A DNA stretch of 38,213 bases from positions 1 through 38,213 of IMG/VR virus record IMGVR_UViG_3300045922_001096, one strand, 5' to 3'. Numbering within the stretch: position 1 is the first letter of the stretch; each line of letters begins with the position of its first letter. The notes beneath the pieces were generated by a model that was given only the letters and a program-made list of their open reading frames with translations, was not told the origin of the DNA and searched no databases. Below, one piece after another: positions 8,724-15,020 of this stretch. Both the position numbers and the translations under genes were made by a program. This stretch comes from a virus.

Positions 8724-8724
8724 T

Positions 8725-9714
8725 ATGGCAACAATAAAAATCCCCGAATTCAAAATTACCGTTAATGGGCAAGCCACCGACGACCTCAGGGGTCAGGTGG
8801 TTCAAATTATCGTTGAGGATTTTGAACACGGGCGAGCCGACAACTGCGAGATTGTTTTTCAGGACGTAAAAAAATTGTGGTCTGGGGCGTGGAAACCTAT
8901 TCGCGGGGATACGGTAAAAATTGAGCTAGGCTATAAAAACGAGGCTCTGGCTGATTTTGGCGAGTTTGAAATAGACGAACTAGACCTAAAATCTCCGCCG
9001 AACACGCTCACCGTCCGCGCTCGCAGCGCGTTCCCTTCCAAGGCGTTTTTCCAGCAAAACAGCGTTTCGTACAGCGATACGAGTTTGTCGGAGGCGTTAA
9101 ATCTTATTGCCGGCGCTCACGGGCTGAAAGCGGAGTTTGAGGGGAAAAACGTGCGGTTCAAAACGCTGGTGCAATATCGTGAATCGGACACGGCGTTTTT
9201 GAAACGCATTGCTGAGATGTACGGATTTATTTTTAAAATTACCGAAAAAAAAATGATCTTGTACGAGAGGGAAATAGTCGAGAAACGCGCGCCCGTTGTA
9301 ACGTTACGAGAGGGCGCGAATCATACTATTTCCCTGCGAGAAACTAGCACAGGCGAGATAAAAAAATCGCGTGCCGTTTGGTACGACTGGAGAAACGAGA
9401 AAACCATTGAGAGCGTCGAAACGAGCGTTTATCAACCCGTCGCAACGGACGAAATGCGCCTGTACGAGCGGGTAGAAAACGCCGGACAATCGCAGCGTAT
9501 CGCCGAATCCGCTCGACGCTGGGCGGATTACTACCGCGTTCAGGGTACGATTATAGCCCGCGAGCGGCAAAACCTCCTACAGGCGGGCGTAACGCTCAGG
9601 TTACGGGATTACGCAAATTTTGACGGCGTTTATTTCGTAGAGTACGCGCGCCACATTATGAACGGCACGTCGCATTATGAAACCGAATTAAAGGTCAAAA
9701 AAGTCGCAAAATAA
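8725..9714 (+). CDS. Baseplate hub protein, P2 gpD-like
   Basis: The protein has 329 residues. The start at 8725 gives IKIPEFKITVNGQ; the frame continues upstream to 8665 but overlaps gpX. The hub fold is recognisable: VQIIVEDFEHGRADNCEIVF, then GDTVKIELGY, then DELDLKSPPNTLTVRARSA, then LVQYRESDTAFLKRIAEMYG. The last motif is highly conserved in gpD and T4 gp27-like hubs. Three copies form the hub ring that carries the spike encoded next. In P2 this family is annotated late control protein D for historical reasons; the role is structural. Confidence 0.92.
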   Translation: MATIKIPEFKITVNGQATDDLRGQVVQIIVEDFEHGRADNCEIVFQDVKKLWSGAWKPIRGDTVKIELGYKNEALADFGEFEIDELDLKSPPNTLTVRARSAFPSKAFFQQNSVSYSDTSLSEALNLIAGAHGLKAEFEGKNVRFKTLVQYRESDTAFLKRIAEMYGFIFKITEKKMILYEREIVEKRAPVVTLREGANHTISLRETSTGEIKKSRAVWYDWRNEKTIESVETSVYQPVATDEMRLYERVENAGQSQRIAESARRWADYYRVQGTIIARERQNLLQAGVTLRLRDYANFDGVYFVEYARHIMNGTSHYETELKVKKVAK

Positions 9715-9715
9715 A

Positions 9716-10228
9716 ATGTTTTACCGCACGGGCCTTATTGAAAAATTAGACTACGCAACAGCGCGGGCGCACGTCGTGTTTCGCGCTGAGCGTGGGCGAA
9801 CAACCGGCGAAAATTTTGCGCTGTGGCTGGCTGTTCTGCAGACGCGCACGAAAAACGACGCTTATTACACCATGCCGGACGCGGGAGAAACTGTGGCTTG
9901 TCTATTAAACGAAACGTTCGAGGACGGCGTAATTTTGGGCGGGCTCTATACCGAGAAAAACAAACCGAAAAACAGCATGGTAAAAAACCGCGCTGTTATT
10001 GAGTTTTCGGACGGCACAAAAATTCAATATGACCGCAGCGAAAAAAAACTCCTGATTGACGCGGTTGGCGATATTACTATCAAATCGGCGTCCGGTACGG
10101 TAAAAGTCGATGCGATGACTGTCGACGTGAACGCGACAACGGCAAACATCAAGGCGTCGGGCGGCAGCGCCTCGCTGCTGGACACGTTTACCGGATTAAC
10201 CAGCCACATTTTTGTACCAAACGCATGA
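9716..10228 (+). CDS. Baseplate spike/assembly protein V
   Basis: The protein has 170 residues and starts one base after the hub gene. An OB-fold-type N-terminus is followed by MPDAGETVACLLNETFEDGVILGGLYTEKNKPK, then a repetitive beta region (IEFSDGTKIQYDRSEKKLLIDAVGDITIKS, then VKVDAMTVDVNA) that would form the triple-stranded beta-helix spike of gpV. It ends without the metal-binding tip seen at the end of P2 gpV. That tip signature appears instead in the next gene. It overlaps the next gene by four bases. Confidence 0.9.
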   Translation: MFYRTGLIEKLDYATARAHVVFRAERGRTTGENFALWLAVLQTRTKNDAYYTMPDAGETVACLLNETFEDGVILGGLYTEKNKPKNSMVKNRAVIEFSDGTKIQYDRSEKKLLIDAVGDITIKSASGTVKVDAMTVDVNATTANIKASGGSASLLDTFTGLTSHIFVPNA

Positions 10229-10449
10229 TAGTTACATCCGTCGTTCAGGGATTAGTGAAGGCTCAAATTGCAGCCAACCCAAAATTTCAGACGGTTACGC
10301 CGGAATTAGGGGCGGTGGTGGACGCCATTACGGGGGAGATTATTGCCGCCGTACAACAGGAACTCACAGTAATGAAAACCACATTTAACGCCCATACTCA
10401 CGTAACCGGCGTCGGTCCCACCGCTCCACCTGTCCCGCCAATGACATGA
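10225..10449 (+). CDS. Small spike-associated protein with HxH tip motif
   Basis: The protein has 74 residues. The N-terminal half is a helical region (VVQGLVKAQIAAN). The C-terminus is FNAHTHVTGVG followed by PTAPPVPPM. An HxH motif with a Pro/Gly-rich end is the signature of the Fe-binding apex of P2 gpV and related spikes. It probably caps or completes the spike encoded just upstream. It overlaps both neighbours by four bases, so production is tightly coupled. The tip role is inferred from the motif and position. Confidence 0.7.
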   Translation: MIVTSVVQGLVKAQIAANPKFQTVTPELGAVVDAITGEIIAAVQQELTVMKTTFNAHTHVTGVGPTAPPVPPMT

Positions 10450-10898
10450 TAGACATTAGTACCGAACTAGAAGATCGCGAGCTTATAAACGCGCTCAGCC
10501 GTTTGCGAAGAAAAATCTCGAATATGCGTCCGGTTATGGCGGAAATCGCCGAGACGCTCCGCTCTAGCGTAGAGGAAAATTTTGCGCGTGAGAGTTCGCG
10601 CGGACCGCTAGCGTCTAAGGCAAAAGTTGGCGCGTGGGCGGCGCTCGCGCCCAGCACCCTAAAAAACCGCGCACGGCGGGGGAAAACGGGCAAAAAACTA
10701 CAGGTTACGGGTCAGCTGCTAGCCTCAATACAAACGAAATCGTCCGACGTGGAGGCGTTGGTGGGAACGAACAAAAAATACGCCCGTTTCCTGAACGACG
10801 GCACAAAAAAAATGCCCGCCCGCCCGTTTATGGTTATTCAACAGGCAGATTTGCAGGAAATAGAGCAAACTATCAACGAGTATTTTTCGGAGGTATAA
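10446..10898 (+). CDS. Virion morphogenesis/tail completion protein (Mu gpG / P2 gpS family)
   Basis: The protein has 150 residues with the phage virion morphogenesis pattern: LRRKISNMRPVMAEIAETL, then SVEENF, then GAWAALAPSTLKNRARRG, and near the end YARFLNDGTKKMPARPFMVI. The family adapts the tail to the head; in Mu gpG lies among head genes and in P2 gpS with tail completion genes. Here it is the last gene of the rightward tail operon, ahead of the terminator and attP. Confidence 0.88.
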   Translation: MIDISTELEDRELINALSRLRRKISNMRPVMAEIAETLRSSVEENFARESSRGPLASKAKVGAWAALAPSTLKNRARRGKTGKKLQVTGQLLASIQTKSSDVEALVGTNKKYARFLNDGTKKMPARPFMVIQQADLQEIEQTINEYFSEV

Positions 10899-10943
10899 AA
10901 ATACGCCGTAAAACTAACGCGCTCTAGCCGTTAGGTATGGATT

Positions 10944-10969
10944 TTGAGACCAATATGAGACCAATAAAC
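10944..10969. repeat. 26-bp direct repeat, left copy (candidate integrase arm site)
   Basis: The same 26 bases occur at 11235-11260. Each copy holds two tandem GAGACCAATA units spaced 11 bp apart, about one helical turn. Flanking the tRNA-like core on both sides, next to a tyrosine integrase gene, they fit arm-type binding sites for the integrase N-terminal domain. Confidence 0.75.
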
Positions 10970-10994
10970 GAGAGGGAATTGGGCTATTTTTGAG

Positions 10995-11067
10995 AAAAAA
11001 CGTCAGGGAGCAAAAAAAAGGGGAAGCGGGCAATATGTGCTATATTGCCGGCTTTGACGTTTTTTTT
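10995..11067. terminator. Bidirectional terminator between tail operon and integrase
   Basis: The inner stem GGCAATAT (11029-11036) pairs with ATATTGCC (11042-11049) over a five-base loop, extended by AAGC/GCTT flanks across a G-G mismatch. An outer pair AAAAAACGTCA (10995-11005) and TGACGTTTTTT (11055-11065) encloses it. There are eight T on the + side and six T on the - side, so it can stop both the rightward late operon and the leftward integrase operon. Confidence 0.75.
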
Positions 11068-11112
11068 AGAGAGCCAATTATGGGGCTTGAACTTACGAAA
11101 TGCTCATTCTCG

Positions 11113-11150
11113 ATCAGAAGGTTTGGAGTTCGAATCTCTACGGGTGCACA
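11113..11150 (+). other. attP: Candidate attP core: 3' half of a tRNA, probably tRNA-Arg(TCT)
   Basis: The segment reads as the 3' end of a tRNA. ATCAGA resembles the 3' side of an anticodon stem. A variable loop follows, then T stem TGGAG (11124-11128), loop TTCGAAT, stem CTCTA (11136-11140), acceptor strand CGGGTGC (11141-11147) and an A discriminator. No matching 5' half is present. Phage attP sites commonly restore the 3' end of a host tRNA. The acceptor CGGGTGC would need a GCACCCG 5' end, typical of tRNA-Arg(TCT), so the identity is an inference. The flanking 26-bp repeats and the integrase at 11261 support it. Confidence 0.72.
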
Positions 11151-11234
11151 AATAAAAAAAACGCTTAAACACAAGCAAAGAGTAGAATTTCCCCTTGCTT
11201 TGAAAATACCTCTATTGCTGAGTTAGCGTCGTTG

Positions 11235-11260
11235 TTGAGACCAATATGAGACCAATAAAC
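11235..11260. repeat. 26-bp direct repeat, right copy (candidate integrase arm site)
   Basis: This copy is identical to 10944-10969 and abuts the integrase stop codon at 11261. Two GAGACCAATA units lie in tandem. Together the copies frame a 265-bp interval that holds the terminator and the tRNA-like core. Confidence 0.75.
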
Positions 11261-12325
11261 TTAAAATTTCTGCATTACTGCGTCTAACCGCTCACGAATT
11301 TCATTATTATCGTAGAACGTGTAATGCCCAAGCGTAACGTCCGGCGATGAGTGGCGCATAAGCCGCATCTGGAACTCGAAAGGCAAGTGGCGAATACGGA
11401 ACTTGAACGTCGTGCGGAAATTTTTGAAACTGCGCCCGTTTTTCTCCACGCCGGCGCGTTTCATGCTCGCGTTAAGTCTGTCTGTTACGCAGGGAAGCGA
11501 TGAATGTTGCCACCGAAATACCCGCTCACGCCCTCCGGCTAACGCCAACGCTTCCCGCAACACCTCGCGCGCACGCGCGGAAATTGGCGTCGACTCAATA
11601 TTCTTCGTGATTTTATTGCGCCAATTTACAACGCCGTTTGCCAAATCCACATCGGTACATTTCAGATTCAGCGCATCCACCGGGCGCGCTCCCGTCTCGA
11701 CCATCACCCCCACTAACAGCCCCAATTCTCTGTCGCGCTCGGCGCAATCCTTGAGAATTGCGCTTACCTCCTCGTCGGTGAAAATCTGCACTTCTTTTTT
11801 GATTTCTCGCTGGCCGAACTGCGCTTTGAACTTGGTTTGCTCTAAAAACTTGCGCTCTGTGCAGAAATTCAAAAACACCTGAAACCCGCGCAAATATGTG
11901 TTAATCGTTACCGCAGAGAAATTGCGCTGCACTGCCGTGCGGTTTTTGAAGTACAGAACATCCCCCTCCAGATTGTCAAATGTCAGTACGTAGTTTTGTT
12001 TGCGCGTGATAGTATCAAACGCTAGCTTGTAATTTTTAACGGTTTTGGGCAGGAGGTTTTTACTTTGGAGAAAAAGTTCAAAGGCCTCCTGAATGCGGAT
12101 AACGCGAATTTCTTCTTTTTTCGGGAGGAATTGCCGCACGTGGAGTTCATACTGCTTTTTCTCCACCAATTTGCGATTGGCGGGGGTGTCGGCGAGCTTG
12201 GTGTAAATTTTTCGATACTTCGGTTTCCCGTTCCGGTCTATTTCGTTGTTTAGACGAATTTTCAAAACGAGTTGCCCCCGCACAACGAAAATAGAGCCGG
12301 GGAGAACATTCTTTTTACGAGCCAT
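11261..12325 (-). CDS. int: Tyrosine recombinase/integrase
   Basis: The protein has 354 residues. The N-terminal arm-binding region (about 1-75) is basic, the SAM-like core-binding domain covers about 75-170, and the catalytic domain about 180-354. Visible catalytic residues are Arg214 in TGARPVDALNL, Lys near 238-241, Arg304 in FKNFRTTF, His325 in MRHSSPDV and Tyr335 in LGHYTFYD. The usual HxxR box reads KxxR (Lys301), a tolerated substitution in some integrases. It would insert and excise the phage at the attP core just downstream. It is the last gene of the leftward lysogeny operon, seven bases after the lipoprotein gene's stop. Confidence 0.93.
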   Translation of the reverse strand: MARKKNVLPGSIFVVRGQLVLKIRLNNEIDRNGKPKYRKIYTKLADTPANRKLVEKKQYELHVRQFLPKKEEIRVIRIQEAFELFLQSKNLLPKTVKNYKLAFDTITRKQNYVLTFDNLEGDVLYFKNRTAVQRNFSAVTINTYLRGFQVFLNFCTERKFLEQTKFKAQFGQREIKKEVQIFTDEEVSAILKDCAERDRELGLLVGVMVETGARPVDALNLKCTDVDLANGVVNWRNKITKNIESTPISARAREVLREALALAGGRERVFRWQHSSLPCVTDRLNASMKRAGVEKNGRSFKNFRTTFKFRIRHLPFEFQMRLMRHSSPDVTLGHYTFYDNNEIRERLDAVMQKF

Positions 12326-12331
12326 AGTTTT

Positions 12332-12802
12332 TTACGGAGCTTTTACGGTGTCGCCGCGCTGGGTAGCGCCAAAACCGAAACGATGCACTTGTATGCCCTG
12401 AGCATTGATGAGAAACAGCGTGTCGCCCGTGTTGTTCACAAGTTGCCGTCGGTCAGAGTACAAAATACGTTGCGTCCGAGCGGGAATCGGCGAAATGGTG
12501 TCGAGTTTCCACGTCCAGTTTTTTAAGTCTTTAAGTACCCAGCCCCGCACATCCGCCGGCGCATTGCTGAAATTCCCAATGCTGAATACCTCGACGTCGG
12601 CGTTCGGGATAACCCAAACAATGCGTACATTGCTGATTGGGTTGCCCCCAGGCATTGCGTCAGGGACTTGCTGAGTAATCACACGCCCGTTTACGACAAC
12701 GGTCGCTACCGCAGGAGCTACGACGGGAGTTCCGGCGGGGGGTTCGAAGGATGTGCACGACGCAAAGAGGCATAGCGCCGCGACGAGAGTAAAAATGTGC
12801 AT
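12332..12802 (-). CDS. Lipoprotein with lamin-tail-like (LTD) domain, probable lysogenic conversion gene
   Basis: The protein has 156 residues. A short signal peptide ends in a lipobox-like FASC (Cys15), followed by a Pro/Ala/Val-rich linker. Residues about 60-150 have the lamin-tail pattern: ADVEVFSIGNFSNAPADVRG, then WVLKDL, then a PIPARTQRILYS strand and NNTGDTLFLINAQG. LTD domains occur in many bacterial secreted and lipid-anchored proteins, usually as binding modules. Lying between repressor genes and integrase, it is probably made by the prophage and placed on the cell envelope, where it could block superinfection or alter the surface. An A/T-rich TATATTTT lies just upstream and may be its own promoter. 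The role is inference. Confidence 0.7.
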   Translation of the reverse strand: MHIFTLVAALCLFASCTSFEPPAGTPVVAPAVATVVVNGRVITQQVPDAMPGGNPISNVRIVWVIPNADVEVFSIGNFSNAPADVRGWVLKDLKNWTWKLDTISPIPARTQRILYSDRRQLVNNTGDTLFLINAQGIQVHRFGFGATQRGDTVKAP

Positions 12803-12839
12803 AGAAAATATACAGTTACGATGTGGCTTTTATTTTTTA

Positions 12840-13307
12840 TTATTTACTACGTGGAAATCTGTGGTAACGACCAATGACCACGCCCTTAATGCTCACCGTA
12901 TTGTAATCTGCAAAGTGAATCGGTTCGTAACGAGGATTTTCCGGCATAAGAATTGGCTGAGCCCAAAATTTTGCTTTCAACCGATAGGTCTTGACGGTCA
13001 TTTCCCCGTCAATATCGGCGAGCACAATATCGCCGTCTTTTGCCTCCAGATGCGAATCAACAAACACCAAATCGCCATGTTCTAGCCCCGCGCCTATCAT
13101 CGAATCGCCAATAACGCGAAAAACATACGTCATATTGGGGCGCTGCGAGATATAGTCTCCAACCGTTTCGCGCTCTTCTTGAGGAATATCCTCAAAGGAT
13201 TCTTGCGGCGTTCCGCAGGGGACGCTGCACATAATCGGCATAGAGGCAATATCAAAATCGAGTATTTCTACGTTGCCTATCGCTCTACGTTCCTGTAAGG
13301 TTTGCAT
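12840..13307 (-). CDS. UmuD/LexA-type S24 protease, probable regulator of lysogeny
   Basis: The protein has 155 residues. Catalytic Ser69 lies in VIGDSMIGAGLEHGD and Lys106 in GEMTVKTYRL, 37 residues apart as in UmuD (Ser60/Lys97). A Cys31-Gly32 pair in SVPCGTPQESFED matches the UmuD self-cleavage site. The protein has no DNA-binding domain; instead it overlaps the upstream HTH gene by 23 bases, with AAAGGG ahead of its ATG for coupled translation. CI-type repressors normally carry HTH and S24 in one chain, so this looks like a two-protein version. RecA-triggered self-cleavage is expected for the family. It could sense DNA damage for the repressor or be a phage UmuD homologue; no UmuC is present. 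Confidence 0.88.
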   Translation of the reverse strand: MQTLQERRAIGNVEILDFDIASMPIMCSVPCGTPQESFEDIPQEERETVGDYISQRPNMTYVFRVIGDSMIGAGLEHGDLVFVDSHLEAKDGDIVLADIDGEMTVKTYRLKAKFWAQPILMPENPRYEPIHFADYNTVSIKGVVIGRYHRFPRSK

Positions 13308-13698
13308 CGGTTTGCCCTTTGATTTTTGTAAGAAGAGATTCCAGCGTTTCTACCTCGCTATCGCTCAGGTTTACAATATGCTGACGATATCCCGGCATAT
13401 CCGAAAGATGCCCCAATAATTCCGGCTCGTGCTCCTTCCCTAATGCCTGCTTTTTTTTCCTTAACGCCCTACCCGCCTCGTTATCGGCGTACATGCTGCC
13501 TTCGCCTGTCAATATCCAATCCGAACTAATCCCGACTTTCCAAAGCTCCGTAAGAAATTCACCGCCCGGTATGCTATCTTGCTTAAAATACGAATTAAGC
13601 GTATCGGGTCTTTTCCCAATTGCACGCGCAAGATTCGGACGTTTGTTCTCAAAGAATTCTTCGATAATTGTGGTCAATCTTTTTAGGACGTCGTTCAT
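13285..13698 (-). CDS. HTH repressor, CI-like N-terminal half as a separate protein
   Basis: The protein has 137 residues from the start at 13698; the frame is open to 13731, but that extension runs through the operator. The N-terminal helices (VLKRLTTIIEEFF, then NLARAIGKRPDTLNSYF) form a helix-turn-helix. The motif GISSDWILTGEGSMYADN is the hallmark segment following the HTH in many phage repressors of the CI/S24 type. The C-terminal 55 residues are charged (LSDSEVETLESLLTKI) and lack the S24 domain, which is encoded by the overlapping next gene. It is first in the leftward operon and adjacent to the palindromic operator, so it is the likely lysogeny repressor. Confidence 0.85.
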   Translation of the reverse strand: MNDVLKRLTTIIEEFFENKRPNLARAIGKRPDTLNSYFKQDSIPGGEFLTELWKVGISSDWILTGEGSMYADNEAGRALRKKKQALGKEHEPELLGHLSDMPGYRQHIVNLSDSEVETLESLLTKIKGQTDANLTGT

Positions 13699-13715
13699 AA
13701 AAATTCTATCTATTA

Positions 13716-13743
13716 AAATTAACCTTGACATTAAGGTTAATTT
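13716..13743. promoter_or_regulatory. Operator palindrome between divergent repressor and early genes
   Basis: Arms AAATTAACCTT (13716-13726) and AAGGTTAATTT (13733-13743) are a perfect 11-bp inverted repeat around GACATT. The site covers the -35 of the rightward promoter and lies 18 bases from the repressor start. It is the obvious binding site for the HTH repressor, giving repression of early genes and autoregulation. Confidence 0.8.
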
Positions 13744-13755
13744 CCCTTATATTTG
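13725..13755 (+). promoter_or_regulatory. Rightward early promoter with Bacteroidota-type -7 element
   Basis: TTGACA (13725-13730) is followed after 17 bases by TATATTTG (13748-13755), which fits the TAnnTTTG -7 consensus of Bacteroidota. The predicted start site near 13760 leaves a leader of about 20 bases before the ATG at 13781. The operator overlaps the upstream element, as expected for a repressed lytic promoter. Confidence 0.75.
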
Positions 13756-13780
13756 CATTTAGATAACTCACAGAAACCCC

Positions 13781-14035
13781 ATGAGAATTTCTCACAAGAA
13801 AGATATGCAAACCTTAAAACTTATCAAAGAAAAAAAAGAGCAGGAAAGGAAAGATACAATTTCTTTTTCGCTGCCGTCGGAAATGATACGAACGATTAAA
13901 CGGCTTGCGGATGAGAACGAAATTAGTAGTTCCAACATTGCCGAGTATGCGCTGAAGGAGTTTTTGGATAGCCTTAGCGACCCCGACCCGGCGCAAAGTG
14001 GACTGCGGCACACAAATCACAACCATGTACATTAA
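13781..14035 (+). CDS. Small basic DNA-binding protein, ribbon-helix-helix-like, first early gene
   Basis: The protein has 84 residues. A Lys-rich N-terminus (KLIKEKKEQERKD) is followed by TISFSLPSEMIRTIKRLADENEISSSNIAEYALKEFLDSL. The strand-helix-helix pattern (ISFSLP, then IRTIKRLADEN, then SNIAEYALKEFL) is typical of Arc/CopG-type RHH proteins. It is the first gene after the repressed rightward promoter, the place of Cro-like or early regulatory proteins. An internal ATG at 13805 is an alternative start. The last 20 residues are polar and probably unstructured. Confidence 0.7.
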   Translation: MRISHKKDMQTLKLIKEKKEQERKDTISFSLPSEMIRTIKRLADENEISSSNIAEYALKEFLDSLSDPDPAQSGLRHTNHNHVH

Positions 14036-14041
14036 ATAAAA

Positions 14042-14074
14042 ACGGCGCAGGGTTCCCGTAAAACCCTACGCCGT
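14042..14074 (+). terminator. Hairpin after first early gene
   Basis: ACGGCG (14042-14047) pairs with CGCCGT (14069-14074) and AGGGTT with AACCCT, with one internal mismatch and a seven-base loop. No T run follows, so it is more likely an attenuator, mRNA-stability stem or antitermination target than a full terminator. The next gene has its own GGAG. Confidence 0.5.
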
Positions 14075-14104
14075 GTATCATAAACCTCTAAGACAGGAGT
14101 ATTT

Positions 14105-14488
14105 ATGTCCTTTTCAAGAGAACAGGCGCAATCATTTACTGCGCCTACCCGGTTTATCGTTGTTCAGCAAAAATACGCTGAAAATACGTCAAATGCAAAC
14201 GCAAATGTAACCGCTGACGAGCAATCGTCTCGTTTAGCGTCGTGCGTTGCCGATATAACCCGTCTGCGCAACGCCGCGCGCGGCAAGCGCACGGACAGCG
14301 CTTGCGCGCTGGAAATGCTGCGCCGTATTGACGACGCGCGTGAAACGCTCGAAAATATTCTCAACGATTTCCTCGCCGACCAATGCGCCGGAATCCGCGT
14401 CCTCAATTTAGAGGAACTGCATAGTTTCCTGCGCGCGGAGGGCGACAGTTACGACGAAAGGGGGTATTATGTCCGCGCAGCCAAATAA
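14105..14488 (+). CDS. Early protein of unknown function
   Basis: The protein has 127 residues. The start has a good Shine-Dalgarno (CAGGAG). The N-terminal 45 residues are polar and low in structure. Residues about 50-95 form Arg/Ala-rich helices (ADITRLRNAARGKR, then LEMLRRIDDARETLENILNDFL) likely to coil. The C-terminus is acidic, then ends RGYYVRAAK. I do not recognise a family. The place between an RHH protein and an HTH protein in the early operon suggests a regulatory or host-takeover role, without direct evidence. It overlaps the next gene by 20 bases. Confidence 0.6.
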   Translation: MSFSREQAQSFTAPTRFIVVQQKYAENTSNANANVTADEQSSRLASCVADITRLRNAARGKRTDSACALEMLRRIDDARETLENILNDFLADQCAGIRVLNLEELHSFLRAEGDSYDERGYYVRAAK

Positions 14489-14780
14489 TAAAGCGCCCAA
14501 ACCCCCGAATATCGAACCGCGCTGGCTCAGCGTTGATGACGTACACGCCTATTTTGGCGGCATTATCAGCCGCGAGGAAGTCGAAAAACTGATGAAGAGC
14601 AACTTTATCCCGTCTCGCTATTGCAAAAGCCGTCTCTCTGCGCACATTAGGGACGTTGAACAGTGGGACGACGACGTGCGCCGCGCGAAGGACACTGGGG
14701 CGACCGCAAGACTGGGCGCGGGCTTTATTACGCCCGTTGCATACATTGTCCGTCAGGAAACCGGAAAGCGAGGTCAGTAA
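14469..14780 (+). CDS. Small HTH protein, excisionase/MerR-like
   Basis: The protein has 103 residues. RWLSVDDVHAYFGGIISREEVEKLMKSN, then a SRLSAHIRDVEQWDDDV segment, follows the winged-helix layout of excisionase-family DNA-binding proteins: a helix, a turn, a recognition helix and a short wing before a final helix. The ATG has AAGGGGG upstream. A temperate phage with an integrase needs a directionality factor, and this is the best early-gene candidate, but it could equally be a transcription regulator. Confidence 0.6.
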   Translation: MSAQPNNKAPKPPNIEPRWLSVDDVHAYFGGIISREEVEKLMKSNFIPSRYCKSRLSAHIRDVEQWDDDVRRAKDTGATARLGAGFITPVAYIVRQETGKRGQ

Positions 14781-14786
14781 TATAAT

Positions 14787-15020
14787 ATGCGTCGCATCGG
14801 CAAAATTCGCATTACGGATATTCGCGTGTCGGCGCTCGACCCAGATACAAACTCATGGCTAAAATTAGCGCAGGAGTTTGATTCGTGCGTCCCGACAACG
14901 CAAAAAATATGCGCGATACACAATATCGCTACCCCCCACATTGATTCAACATCTACCCAGAAAAAACACTATGGAAACCGTAGCAATCTCAAAACAAAAC
15001 GACATAATTCCGCGCAATAA
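14787..15020 (+). CDS. Possible small early protein, doubtful
   Basis: A 77-residue frame overlaps the start of the RecT-like gene by 50 bases. The first 40 residues (RRIGKIRITDIRVSALDPD, then WLKLAQEF) look protein-like; the rest is low-quality sequence shadowing the next gene. A GAGG lies 13-14 bases upstream, too far to be convincing. The alternative is a leader for the RecT-like gene, whose frame is also open here from 14878. Confidence 0.3.
   Translation: MRRIGKIRITDIRVSALDPDTNSWLKLAQEFDSCVPTTQKICAIHNIATPHIDSTSTQKKHYGNRSNLKTKRHNSAQ

Noticed and set aside
11080-11150. A complete tRNA gene
   Set aside because: Only the 3' half is tRNA-like; no matching acceptor or D arm lies upstream and the anticodon stem does not pair. 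It fits an attP core.
10990-11226. A 78-codon + strand reading frame in the attP region
   Set aside because: It runs through the hairpin terminator and the tRNA-like core, has no usable ribosome site and no protein-like sequence. The structure explains the DNA better.
12065-12526. + strand frames opposite the integrase and lipoprotein genes
   Set aside because: Antisense shadows without Shine-Dalgarno sequences or recognisable domains.
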